In this document: piece after piece, positions 25,388 through 38,520 of the stretch
How the letters are laid out: each line of letters starts with the position of its first letter
Position numbering within the stretch: position 1 is the first letter of the stretch
NCBI GenBank assembly: GCA_012064415.1
Contig: SSNU01000319.1
Location: 124,001 to 188,000, forward strand
Source: Gyrodactylus bullatarudis
Lineage: Eukaryota; Platyhelminthes; Monogenea; Gyrodactylidea; Gyrodactylidae
Direction of reading: 5' to 3'
Length of the DNA stretch: 64,000 nucleotides
The notes under the pieces: generated by a model
The model's database searches: none
What the model was told of the DNA's origin: nothing
The model's input: only the letters and a program-made list of their open reading frames with translations
Translations under genes and position numbers: made by a program

Positions 25388-28300
25388 ACTAATATCTATT
25401 TTTATATACAAAGATTTTCTCTATTATATTGTACAAAGAAAATAAAGATATTCGTATTTTGCCATGATCAACTTCCATTCAATGGTTTGTGTTCAATTGT
25501 AACAGGGTCATTAAAGGAATGAGCAAAATCCCTACAGGGATATTTTATACACACGAAAGAAGTACAGCACGTAAACTAAACAATTTCGTGTTTGATATAT
25601 TAGTTTTAATCTTAACCGTAAAATCTGTTGAGCATGTATGAAGCCAAGAAAAATGCCGATTTCATGACTAAAGAAAAAAATGTATAAACCATCATTCATA
25701 AGTTTTCGTTATTTACTCAGCGTGTAAAAATTCTAGTTACTGTGGTTATCTTCATATTCGAACTAATTCGCTTCTACCTATCCAAGTAAGAATTCGTTAG
25801 TTTGCAAAAGTAATTAGATTACAAGAAAGAAATGTGTGAATCAATAAGGAGTAAACTGAAAAGCTGGTCTGTTGCCTCGTGTTGGACGCATTCATTTTAA
25901 TATAATTGGCCATACCTATGTTGTTCATTGTATTAAATACAATTGTAATATGCAGTTACTACTCATAAGTATTCATATTATAACATTTGAAACTTGCGAG
26001 TAATATTACCATGACAACTTATTGAGGAGAAAGTATTCTTATTTTCATGGGTGTGACATAGCCCTACTTATCCAAGAGGGGAAAACAAGTGAAATGGACC
26101 GATTCAATGCTGAATTTATATGAAAATTACACGCCTGATTGCCCCGATTACCCATGGCCAAGCTCTTGTTTGGAGGAAAACATCAAGTCCCTTGTCAACT
26201 ATGATAGATATTTAAACTTTAATAATGGTATATCGAATCCTTTAATTATCAGGTTAAAAATCAGGTTGTAATTATTATCGATCGTGATAATCCAAAATAC
26301 GAGAGAGAATCCATTCAAAAAAAAGTTTGATCGGAATTATTCAATAAATTTATAGCAAAATAGAGTAGACGAAGTAGGAAACTGTAACTCAAACTAATCT
26401 TTCAAAAAAGATGGAGCAGAAATTAATCAACTCTTTTTGACATTTTGATATCCAATTAATTTGGGTGGGATATTTTCTTCTTCTTATCCACCCCGTTGGA
26501 GAGATTCAGTTAAGACTGAATCAATCAAGACAGATAATATAATTCACTATGACTCTCAAGTGAAATATAAGTCACTTTCTAACTTGTTCTAACATGCCAG
26601 GAAAATTATAATTATAATATATATAATACTGAGCAGTACTAAGATTTATAAACCCCTCCCCTCAAATAATAATATGCTGATTCTGAAATGTTTATGGGCA
26701 TAGATGAGAAAAATTGAGCTTTGAACTAGAAAAAATCCCAAGGTCTGAAAGAAGCTATGAAATAGGAGTTCGCATTGATTGAATTATAAATCTAGAAAAA
26801 TTAATCTTATAAATGCACTCGAAAAGTCAAAAATATCTTCAGATTAATCAATTCTTCTTTCAACATTGTTAAAATAGTTATTGTTTTATAAAAAATGTAA
26901 ATTAACTTTTCTTGTTGGCAACACACGGATATATTATTGATATGAATTATTGAACTGTTCTTCATGTGCTGGATTTTTGATAAATTAATCCTCCTGAAAG
27001 AGTGAAGTTAGGTTAGACAGAAACAAAGACACAGAGGAGAGGAAACAACGAATGTAGAGATGGCAACTCTTGGTTTCAATTTTGAAATTTAACCTCTCTT
27101 CTCCTATGAAAGTGTTTTTATAGTATTTAAATAAATATGTAAATGTAATACATTAATTTATATTATTTATTCGTTGACAGATGATAATGATGGCCACTGT
27201 ATTTTTTTCTTAATCAAAATATACATGCATCCATTGTCCTTTATGAATTTATTCATCTATGTAAGATAAGCTGATCCCTTTTTTTGGGTGCCAGAAATTT
27301 TTGAATATTAATTTATTTTTGATAGTACCTACATCTGGCTCCTCAAAATCGGACTCCTTAACGACATAACGATCATTTTAGAGAGTTTTAATTCCTTCAT
27401 AAAGACTGGTGTTGGTCCATCACTATAAACTGGATAGAGTTGTCCTAAATGTTTACTTGATTTATATCTTGACTGATATTTACAATCTTCCCTTTCATCC
27501 TGTAATATTTCCCAATAATATTTTTCTCCATTTAAAGTTCCATTGAAACTGTCAATAAGCGAAAAAGAAGTAGAAAGGATGAATCTAAATTTTGTCTTTC
27601 GCTCTCAATCTCTCTTACATTTTCCCTCTCTGATTATTAGGGGATTCTTAAGAAATGTCAGATTTTCATTTTTCCAGAGAAATTTTCTTTTTTTTACCCT
27701 CTTTCTCTCTAAAATAGGAAGAAAAAAGAATTGAAATTTCTGCTAATTTTTTCCGCTGTGGTAAATAAAATTGATCCAATAGTTTTTCATTAAATTTCTT
27801 TTGAATGAAATAGCCTTGAATCTATAGAAACACAGAAAAAGAAATTCAGCAGAATCTGGCTGAAATATATTTTTGGCTTCGTCCCTGTCATTAACTTGTT
27901 GGCTACGTTGAGGGGTGGCGGGAGTCTCTGTAAGAATATAAAAATTTTATAGTGGCTAGAGGAATTCAGTGAAAGCATGTACCTAAATTATTAAACTACT
28001 ATTATCATCGTTGTCATCTAGAGGATATAATTTTATTGCATTTAACTTTTATGATTTATTTTTTCCCCTACTGATTAGTTTTCTCATGTTCCTCACTCCT
28101 TTTATTAATTGTGATATTTATTCTTCGTGTTGCTAGGACTCATTTCTTTATTTGAAATTTTGCTGACTATTTTAGTGTACATCATCGACTCAATTACATT
28201 CTATCTTTAGTTGGAAGTAAACTCAAGCATCAGGTGTATGGTGTCTAGGCGTTTGGTTACTTGAAAAGCAAAGATTCCTTTCAATAACCCTCTTGAAGGA

Positions 28301-31300
28301 GTGGGTGAGATAGAGATAGAAATAGTAACCTCTCAAACTAAACTATACTAAAAGGCAGAGATGATCACCTTCTAAATTAAGATGGAAAAAAATCTTGGTC
28401 TCAATTCGTTTTTTTTTTCATCTGATTCAACACCCCTAGGCAAAGTGGCCGAATTAGGTAACAACATAGCCAGCTCAACTGACAATGGAATAAGAAAGAA
28501 TCTTCATTATAAATAAATTTTTTTCAATTTTTTAAAAAATATTCTCAATGAAAAGAGGAAGTATGCTTACAACACTCACATTTAATAGGATAATGTATGA
28601 GAGGGTTTAAATGATGGCCTAAGGGAGACCCATTTTTCACACCAAACATTCTCTACCATTCTTGCCCGTAGTAAAAATTCTCATCTTTTGAGTCGAGAGA
28701 TTGAGTAATTACATCATAAAGCTAATCAAGTTCTTGATGACCTGGTGATTATCTGAGACATTGACAAATTTATTATCGAGGGGTGTATTTTTAAAAATTT
28801 AATTCTCTTAAAATTGAACATTGAAGGACAGGGAGAAGAATAGAGTCGGGGATGACAGTTTTTATAACTCATTTTAATTTCCTTTTATTTATTTTAATCT
28901 GTCCCAAGTGGATCAGGGAATTCGGACAGTCCAGTTAAATTGAATTTTGCTTAGGAAGAAACTTGAAAAAATGATTTAATCCAAGTCAGGAATGTTCTCT
29001 TTTGGTCAACTCTGGGGAGATTTTTATGTTTATTTCTTGGAATAGGTAAATATACTTTTGATTGTTGTCAGATTTAAGCAAATAATAAGATGTATGGATC
29101 AGTATAGAATTTAAAAACTAACTAAAATAATTTATTTATTCATTCCATCTTATTATGAACTTTTATGTATATATATGTTACCGTTAATCTTATTACTCTT
29201 GATAGTCTTAAGACTATCAGGTAGTCTTATTGCAAAAATAGCTCAATTTTTGTTAGGTTCAATATTTCCAGGAGTTTCTTTTCTTTTAACAACTGATTGG
29301 CTTAGTTCATAATGCGATCTAAAAATATTTGTGTTCCTGACTATCTAGAGAGAAAAATATCGAGCTTTTTTAAAACTGACAAATTCTCTTAATATGTCAA
29401 TTGTTTCAGAAATTGAAAATTCCTTTTTTTAGATGGTAAATATAGAAATCATCAGAGGAATTTCTTGACAGAAATATCCCTGATTCGACCCCGACAGGAC
29501 TCATAAAAGAGTAGCTCGTCCTCCCCACTTTAACTTGAATGACAGAGACAAGTGCTCTGATGAAAAGAGGAACAAAATTTCATGAGGGAAAGACCACAAT
29601 CACAAAGGGAATAATGTTTTGCTTTGAAGGGAGAATGTCAAAGTTCATCTCTCAATAGGAGATGCTAAAACTTGATACACCCTACTCAGAGTTTTTACTA
29701 ATCACGATAAAGAAGCGAGGAAGATGAATCTTTGCCTGACCTCTTGCTGTGAGATCTTTTGTCTGTACATTATTCCTTAAGCCTCAATGAGCTCGCCTAC
29801 TTCATTTGTATTTTTTTACTTGCATTCCCCCAACCACCCTTAATTTATTTGAGATAAGGGATTGTTGAGTTTTTAAGTTAACCTTTTTTTCCTAACCAAA
29901 CCGTAGAAGAATTTGCCACTCTTTGCCACCCATGTATCATCTTGCCAATACATGCATTATTACTCTGCCCATAATTTCTTTAAATGCTCAAAGTACAATG
30001 TGTACCCTATGCTTGAATGGGGAATGGAACACCTGCAGGATGAAACTTGAAGGAAAATAAAAGTTATGAGCTCTCTCGAAATTCTATCCCCTAGAATGTA
30101 GTAAAAGTTTACCAAACTATTACTGTATTATAATTATATGGGATATAAATTAAATGTCGACCCCACCACTCCTCTTATTTCATTCATTGAAGTTCGTAAA
30201 ATTTGAAATAAATTTATTGTCCTCACTGAGTTCCTGATATCTTTTTTATTATCCTACAAATGTAATATCAAGAAGCGATAAAAACTTCTTCTTGAAAGGA
30301 GAAATGTGAAAATTTCAGAATCCCAAATCAACTTTAAAGTTTTTCTTTCAAGTTATCAATTTAATGAAAAGATATTACTCACAGAAATTGGCCCAATGTA
30401 CAATAACTAATAGATGAACCTATCTAAAAACTAAAACAATACAGAAGTTTTTCCTATTAGAAAGTCGAATAGACTAAATGATTTTTTTGAGAATTAGCCC
30501 ATCATTGTGTGAAAGTCGAATTTTGATATTATGATCATTTTACTGGCTGAAAACCAATAAAATTATGATGATCCAATCAAGAGTTTATCAAAAATTTTAT
30601 GGTAATAATCGGTCTCCTTATCTGTTCATGATCATAAAAATAAAATTTAATCATTCTCTCGCTTTGAAATTAACAAAAAAATTCTCTACTCAAAGTTGAA
30701 AAATTGGAAATTTGACGCTAATTTGAAATTTTCACCATAACCATATTTAAATTTTCTTTATGAAATTTTTTTCTGTTTTTTCTGAGTTTTTTTAAAGTCT
30801 ATCTGAAAAAAATCAAGATCTCAATTAGGAAAATAAATAAACCAAACAGGCGAAAATTTAGCAAAAAAAATTATATTTTTGCTAGAAACTTTTGAACCAA
30901 ATTGGAGGGTAAATGAATATTCAAATTAGATCTAAACGTTTATGTGCAGTATAACCACCAGTATGAAATGAAGAACAGTTTGTTTAAAATAGTGAAAACA
31001 ATTCTGAAAAATGAATGAAATTTCAGACAGCAATTATTCTGATAAAATTAAAACCCTCTTTCCTTTCTTACAAAAGACGGGAAATCGAAATAAACTCTTT
31101 ATTATTTATGTTGGACATGGATTCATTTAACTTTGTACATTCTACTAAAACCTGATGGTTCTACTCAATAAAGTGTTAATAATTTTTTTTCATGAACGAA
31201 ATGAGGAGATTATCAAAACACTTGCTTGCAAGTTGCAACACTTTCTCTTTGGATGGATTTTTCTTTTACATTGTCTGTTGTACTGCTACAATGAATAAAA

Positions 31301-32846
31301 TTATCTGTCACCTATCAAGAGCAGAAAAAAGAACCTTATTATAATGTAAATCAAATCTTGTCGAGAAAAATTATCCTTTAGTAACAATCCTACATACTAA
31401 ATTGATGTTCTAAATCAGTAAAAGGATCTTAATTTAGTTTTATAATAAGATATACTAAAACTGTAAATCAATACAGGAGTCCTCATCCATTTTGATAACT
31501 CCAAACGACGAATACGGCTGGAGTCCATCGCCGAATTCCCATATTGATTTAAGATTCAATATATCTTATAAGTTAATGTTATTCTAGAAAATATAGAAAC
31601 CAGTCTTTACGGTAATAGTATTACCTTCTTCATTCAATTTTGGTGGTTTATTGCGCAGTTCCCAACTTTAGACATAAAAAAAATTAATTTTCAAATATTA
31701 TTCAAAATCTTCATTCACAACTGAATATTCCACCCATTTGAGAGGGTGAATTTAACTTGGTATTTTGAGACCCTTTTTCATTAAACAAACTTTTTTTTGT
31801 TCATTCAAAGGGTCGCCCCTGATCATCAAATAGTTACATAAATGATCTCTCTTTTTTCCTCTTTGTATTCGTCTCTGGTTACAATACAATTATCCTTATT
31901 ATTATTTGTAGAGGATAGAATATGGGAGTTGAAATAACTTTTTTGTGTCAAATGAATAGTGATCTTCTTGTATCCCAGGGGAATTTCTGACGAGGTATTT
32001 GAGTATAATCTATATAAAAATCCATGCGCGTTCTTAAAAGGGAGAAATGGAGACGGGCAAGGAATTTTTTATCATTTGTAACACAACTACAAAAGTTAAC
32101 GTGAGATCAAAGGATCATTTTTCATTAATAAACTACTATTATTTTATGCAACAGATAATATATATATATTCAGTGAATGAATATATTCAAATACACTCAC
32201 CAAGTTGTAATGTCTCCTTTTTCATTCAAAGATGATATTTGAATCTTTTTAAACATTCAATAAGAAAAAATTCTTATCTTTTTATTTAGGATATTTATTA
32301 AATAAGATGTTTCATAGTTTTGTAGAGTTTATTTTGGCTTAGTTATATCTGAAAATAAGAGAATCCCTCAACTCAAAGCCTTTGTAACATCTTAATGAAG
32401 GAAAAATTTGATAAAAAATTTAGCCCTTAATTTTTAAATGAATGAAAAAAGAGAATAGAAAGAATAGTTTTTTTTCATTCAATCTACTACTTAAAGAAAT
32501 GAGAATTCAATGTTTCCTCCTAAAAAGTTGAGAAACAAATTTTTTATTAAATCTTGAATTATCCTCTCCACAATTCTGTCAAATGGGTAAACAGTTCCCA
32601 ATTGAAGGGAGAAAGTTTCTAGCAGGGGTAAAGTCTATGCTAAATTAAATTAGTGTATTGTTACATACACATTGATATAGGGGATAAATTTTTATATGCC
32701 CAGAAGAAAACTGATCAACGCTGATTGGTTGAGAGAGAAACTTAGGAATTAACGATATTACATTTGCCTATTTGAAAGCTAGAGGGATATCCAATACTTT
32801 ATAATATTATTCTTATTGTGTTGGAGATACACTACGCTCAATTAAG
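25388..32846. other. 7.5 kb gene-free region upstream of calbindin
   Basis: AT-rich throughout. A short plus-strand frame at 26089-26271 is slightly more GC-rich and contains DCPDYPWPSSCLEEN, but no domain is recognised. GATAGTCTTAAGACTATC at 29199-29216 is a perfect 18 bp palindrome. Some of this region may be regulatory DNA for the two flanking neuronal genes; the sequence alone does not show it. Confidence 0.4.
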
Positions 32847-35763
32847 ATGTCAGGTAAAGGGGTCATTGATCGATTGCATGAGATGAAAAAGTTTACAGCC
32901 GATGAGTTTGCTGACATTTGGTGCCATTACGATTCTGATGGTGAGTCTTCTATCTGACCTCTTCTCTTTTTTGATCAAAATGTATATTTCTTTTTAATTG
33001 ATTCCTTATTATTTTTTTGAAAACATCGAAACTGCTTTTATTTACTAACATCCATAGAGTCTCTTGGATTTATTTATCTTCATTTCCATTGCTGTGAAAA
33101 CGACTTTGAGAGGAATATTTCTGATTTGGATGATCCACTTCATATTTTTCGCAATAATAGTTTTAAAAAAACTTTTCCTCCTTGATGATGGACGTGAAAT
33201 AAACTCGTTCCCTTTATATTTTCTCTCTGTGTATTAGTTTATCTTTCTGGCTACTAAAAAGCAGCTATCCATCACTAAGAGGGATAAAGATGGAGTTAGA
33301 TAAAGCGAGATACAGAATGTGTGTATTAAAGGTATATATATATAAGTGGATGAAAGAATCCTCAATCGTGAAATTTGCTTGAAAAAAGGGAGAGAGAGGA
33401 ATGCCAAATCATCATCATCATCGTCAAAATTATTATTCTCTTTCATCTGAAATATTCTCTGTCCTGTTAATCAGGCATTCACTTCTATGGTCTATCCCTC
33501 TTGTGTTATTGACAACAACATAAAAAGTGTTAAAGAAATGTATTTTGGGATGTATTTTTTGCACTGATTATTCTATGTGCCAGGTTGAGCCCGATTCATT
33601 CATATCTAAATGATTGCATTAGTTTTGGTATTTAGAGGGTGTATAAACAAATTTTACGATTTAATTTGAAATTTTTTCCAATTTCATTCTATAGCTATAG
33701 ATAAGGAGAGACAGATTCTGATTGAAGAAAGATTTCAAAATTAAAAGATATTATTAATTTTGGTTTTCATAAATTCATATATATAGGGGGTGTAGTGTAG
33801 CTGGAGTTTTAAAGGAGTTTTATTCTTACATAATCCAACTCATGAATAATTGAATAGCTTGTTTTTCATCAAAATTCATTATATCTTTGATTGATTGAGA
33901 AGAGTTTATCCGCTTCAACCATAACTAATAGAGAGAGGGAAATACAAGAACTTCTATCTGGAAAATTTTGTATTCTTTTATTGCGTGGGATATCAAATCT
34001 CTTATACAATTATACTTACAATCAGTATTACTTAGTAGTAGAAGTAGTGGTAACCTTTCATACATTTGTTATTAACAATTGTATTAATAATACTAATAAC
34101 TTTTTACTACATTTATTTAGTTATTTATTGAATGGTATTCTTTTTGAGAATAATTCAATAAAGGCATTATTTCCAGATAAATTAATTGTTATCCTTAGAG
34201 GTGTTGGAGCGTTTTTTTACACATATTTCTATATAAGGAAAATTGAGATCAATTCTTACATAAGCTCAAGCCTTGAAATTGAAGAATTTGTAAACTTGAT
34301 TCTTTCACTCGATAAATGATGATTAGACAAAAAATAAGTCTATAAATTTACTCTAGGTAATGGATTTATCGAAGGCAAAGAGTTAGACAAATTCTTGAAG
34401 GAGTTCATGGAAAAGTACTACCACGTAGGTTTCCTGGAAATCATTCGTTAAATCTAGCTTATTCCAGACAATGAATTCGAAGATCTAAAAGCAGAATTCC
34501 TAAAGGCTATCGATGAGAATAATGATCGTAGAATTGACATAAGTGAAGTAAGTGAATCAACCACCCTGCAGTTTATTTTAATGAATTCATTTTTTTGTTA
34601 TTTTTTTTAGTTGGCCAAAATCTTGCCTGATGAAGAACAATTTCTTCTCATATTCAGAAGAATGATGAGCATAAAAACAAGTCAGGAATTTATGAAAATC
34701 TGGAAAAATTATGACAAGAATAAAGATGGCTTTCTTGAGGCAAAGGAAATTTGTGTAAGAAAAATGTCAAATTATCTTGGTTGATTTTATTCTTCTCTCT
34801 CTATCTCTCTTCCTTTCAACTTTTTATTTGCTCTAGTGGAGAGAAGTTCCCCTTCCATAGGATTGTCCCGTGATGTGTCTTCTTCATTTCATTAGCATCT
34901 TTCCTCGTACGGACGCGAATGTAGCTCTCAGTATTAATTTGGTTGGGAGGGGGGATGTATTTGAAAAGATTTGTATCCCCATCTAAAAATACGATACGAT
35001 TGGAATACTAATGTGAATCTTCCTCTCACTTAAGGAATTCGTTAAGACGTTAACATCCCAAACCGATCCGAATTTCGATCAAACAAAGATTGACCAATTC
35101 TCCAACACTATCGTATGTTAACCATTATTATTTCTTTTGAATGTGATTCCTCCTCAATTAATTTGTATTCTCCTTGCCCTACCAGGTCAAATTGTACGAT
35201 CGCAATGGAGATGGAAAATTACAATTATCAGAACTATCAAAGTAAGCTTAGATTAATCTGTCTTTTCTCCCTTTTGACAATTCGAGATATCTTATTTGTC
35301 TAATTTGCCAACCAGAGAATTAGAATAAATTTTTCCTTTTTATCTCAAGCTATGAATGAATAAATGTAAATTTTATACAATTCTAGATTATTACCCAATG
35401 ATGAGAATCTGTCGAAGCTCCGCCTAATTAAACATGGTGAGAAGTTGAAACCTGAAGACCTCGACAAGATTTTCGATCAATATGATACAGTAAGAAATTT
35501 ATTTGATAACCACTCTTAAATAATTCAGAATAAGAATGGTACTATTGAAGATGAAGAATTTGAAGGCTTCCTCAAGGACTTGTTAGAATTACTAAATGAA
35601 GTAAGTTCAGTGCCTAGTTTCATAATCCTCCTCATAGCCTTACACAGTGGAGGAGTTGAAAGCGTTCATGAATGAAAGCCTGAAGAATTGGGATCTCAAT
35701 CATGATGGGAAAATTAGTAAGGATGAACTCAAAATGATGCTGTTGCAAACAAATAAAACTTAA
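32847..35763 (+). CDS. Calbindin/calretinin-type hexa-EF-hand protein
   Basis: Cytosolic Ca2+ buffer/sensor of the calbindin-D28k/calretinin/secretagogin family, typically neuronal. Exons: 32847-32940, 34357-34428, 34468-34547, 34611-34754, 35035-35112, 35186-35241, 35387-35489, 35529-35600, 35653-35763; 269 residues, the usual family length. Six EF-hand loops: DSDGNGFIEGKE, DENNDRRIDISE, DKNKDGFLEAKE, DRNGDGKLQLSE, DTNKNGTIEDEE and DLNHDGKISKDE. Linkers match the family (ILPDEEQFLLIFRR, KLLPNDENL). Loop 2 has Arg in place of the conserved Gly at position 6, so its affinity is doubtful. Loop 6, degenerate in vertebrate calretinin and calbindin, looks intact. Intron 1 is 1.4 kb; the others are 29-280 nt. 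The last acceptor (35652) was picked to keep frame. Poly(A) signal 35942-35947. Confidence 0.93.
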
Positions 35764-36478
35764 CCAATTGACTATACGATGCATATATTATATATACGAA
35801 TGTTTAAACTTATAGATGTTTACTTTACTAAAATTTAACCCTAGCTACTCAAAGATGACCTCTTCGATTTGTTTTTGTTTTAATTCACGTATAAAATTAT
35901 CTGATTAAATTTTTAATAATTATCATATCATATTCTTCTTTAATAAATTAACGAATATTTAACTCCTTTATTTTATTATTCTTTGCTTTTTGTATTTATT
36001 ATAATAAATGTTCATTTTAGAAGATTTAACAGTTGATCTATCTGAGAATGGTCTCAATCAAAGGAAATAATTTGCATTCATTTTTTAGTCAGAAAAAAAC
36101 TATTAAAAGGGAAATCAGATGAGTTGAAAATTGTAATTTTGTGTGTCAAATTAGGTGAAACCATGTGTAATATATGCATTCATACGTTTGCACACTGTCA
36201 TTTAAGAGCAAAGTGAGAAAAAATGACTCAATCTTACACAACGTAAATAAAAGATCTTTTATGGAAATACAGAGTATCTATACACTGTCTGTATTTTGCA
36301 CATATACGATAAATTTTCATTGATATATTTATAATAAAAAGTGATACGTTATTACAGTTACAGAATACAGACCACAAGAATATATTTTTTAAATGATTTT
36401 TTTCTTTGAGAGTTTGAGAAACCAATATCTGCAGAGAAAAGTAAAAGACTGATTTAGTCTTTGAAAGAGATCAGAGAA
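35764..36478. other. Calbindin 3' region and Hsp70 upstream region
   Basis: AT-rich 715 bp holding the calbindin poly(A) signal and the Hsp70 promoter. I looked for heat-shock elements (repeated nGAAn/nTTCn in alternating orientation) and found no convincing array within 200 bp of the Hsp70 start. Confidence 0.4.
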
Positions 36479-38360
36479 ATGCCAGCCATTGGAATTGATC
36501 TTGGGACAACGTACTCTTGTGTGGGCGTCTTCAAGAATGACAAGGTTGAAATAATTGTAAATGAGCAAGGTAACCGAACAACGCCTAGCTATGTCGCTTT
36601 TACTGAAGATGAAAAGTTGGTCGGTGAACCGGCACGCAATCAGGCTGCCTTGAATCCGAGGAATACAGTTTTTGATGTTAAGCGGATGATTGGAAGAAAG
36701 TTTGAGGATCCGATAATACAAAGTGATTTACATCAATGGTCCTTTGATGTTATCAATAGTGATGGAAGGTTAAAAATCGAAATTGAATTTCAAGGAAAAA
36801 AGAAGAGCTTCTTCCCAGAGGAAATATCCAGTATGATATTGAAAAAGATGAAAGAAATAGCTGAGTCGTATTTAGGAGAAAAGGTTAAGGATGTTGTTAT
36901 AACAGTTCCAGCATATTTCAACGATAGTCAACGCCAAGCAACCAAAGACGCTGGACTTATCGCAGGTCTAAACGTTTTGAGGATTATTAACGAGCCAACA
37001 GCTGCTGCCATTTCTTATGGATTAAATAAGAAGGAATGCGAAGGGGAAAAGCATGTTTTGATATTCGATCTGGGCGGGGGCACATGTGATGTTTCGATAT
37101 TGTCAATTGAAAGTGGAATGTTTGAAGTCATGGCCATCACTGGAGACACTCACCTGGGTGGAGAAGACTTTGATACAAGGATGGTGGAGCATTTTAGCTT
37201 AGAATTCCAAAGAAAGTACAAAAGCTCTATTAAAGATAATAAGAGAGCAATTCGTCGACTGAGGACGGCCTGTGAGAGATGCAAGCGAACATTGAGTTCA
37301 TGTTCACAAGCCAGCATTGAGATTGATTCTCTTTTGAATGGAATTGACTTTTATACAACGATAACAAGAGCTAGATTTGAAGAGCTATGCAGTGACCTCT
37401 TTAGAAAGACCCTTGATCTAGTTAAAAGTGCCTTGTTAGACTCAAAGTTGAGCAAGTATGAAATAGACGAAATTGTCATTGTCGGTGGATCGACAAGGAT
37501 CCCTCGCATTCAAAAGCTTTTAAATGAATATTTCCAAGGAAAAGAGTTGAACAAGTCAATAAATCCAGATGAGGCTGTCGCCTATGGTGCTGCTATTCAA
37601 GCAGCAATATTAACTGATAACAAATCAGAAATGGTCAAAGACCTACTCCTTCTAGATGTAACACCGTTATCTTTAGGTCTTGAAACAGCTGGTGGGTATA
37701 TGAATATTTTGATTCCGAAAAATTCAACAATTCCGATAATGAAAAAGCAGCTTTTTACCACTTACTCAGACAATCAAATTTCAGTGCAAATTAAAGTTTT
37801 TGAAGGGGAAAGTAGACTGACTGAACAGAATAATCTTCTTGGAGATTTTGAACTGACCAACATTCCAAGAACTCGAAGGGGTATTCCACAGATTGAGGTG
37901 ACTTTTAATGTTGACTCTGATGGAATTCTTCAAGTATTTGCCAAGGAAAATTCATCAGGTTCCTCCAAAAAGATCACTATCACCAACGACAAGGGAAGAC
38001 TGTCTAAAGACGAAATTCATGAAATTGTCAGAAATGTTAAGCATTACGATTTAAGAGATAAACAGGCTAAAAACAGAAAAGATGCTAGGAATAATTTCGA
38101 AAACTACATCTTTCTTGTGAAGAAAATACTCAAGGATTATCGTTTTCGAAGTGAAATTACGAATGAAAAAAGGCTTATTATTAAGTTTGTATGTAACAAA
38201 TCGATTAGATGGCTAGAGGCCAATCCAAAGGCCAACGAAAGTGACCTCAAAGAAAAATGTGCCGAGCTTGATGAGACATGTCGAAGTATTCTAATTAAGT
38301 ATTCAAAGTTTCTCCCAGAAGATGAGCCAGCGTTTAATGCTTCCGATTTAATAAATGCAA

Positions 38361-38365
<5 letters not shown>
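36479..38365 (+). CDS. Intronless cytosolic-type Hsp70 without EEVD tail
   Basis: ATP-dependent chaperone of the Hsp70 family, 628 residues in one exon; start chosen at the ATG of [18 protein letters not shown]. Signatures present: phosphate-1 loop [42 protein letters not shown], the phosphate-2 loop [12 protein letters not shown] (Cys replaces the usual Phe), and [12 protein letters not shown]. The substrate-binding domain ([18 protein letters not shown]) and a shortened helical lid follow. The end is ASDLINAI: no Gly-rich tail and no EEVD, so docking of TPR co-chaperones such as Hop or CHIP is not expected. There is no signal peptide, mitochondrial presequence or KDEL. With no heat-shock elements seen, this may be a constitutive or tissue-restricted paralogue (inference). 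Confidence 0.93.

Positions 38366-38367
<2 letters not shown>

Positions 38368-38416
<49 letters not shown>
38368..38416. repeat. (TA)n microsatellite
   Basis: About 24 uninterrupted TA dinucleotides begin two bases after the Hsp70 stop codon, so they lie in its 3' UTR. Confidence 0.97.
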
Positions 38417-38420
<4 letters not shown>

Positions 38421-38490
38421 CTACTCGTGAGTAGATTGAAATTATTTATTTTATAAAAATGTTAATAGAAATTGAATTAATGTAATCGAT

Positions 38491-38504
38491 TTTATTAAAA
38501 TAAA
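38491..38504. terminator. Back-to-back poly(A) signals for convergent Hsp70 and helicase genes
   Basis: TTTATT (38491-38496; AATAAA on the minus strand) and AATAAA (38499-38504) sit two bases apart in a near palindrome. The Hsp70 stop is 126 bp to the left and the helicase stop 17 bp to the right. The helicase's nearest visible signal would give it a very short 3' UTR; both transcripts probably overlap here. Confidence 0.6.
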
Positions 38505-38520
38505 ATGATCCTGTACAAAA

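Noticed and set aside
29555..29580. CTGATGA followed by AAAGAGGAAC
   Set aside because: No GAAA at the right distance and no stem II; a chance seven-base match.
33891..34319. 142-codon plus-strand open frame in calbindin intron 1
   Set aside because: AT-rich, no recognisable domain, no clear start context, and it lies wholly in the intron just upstream of a well-supported exon; likely chance.
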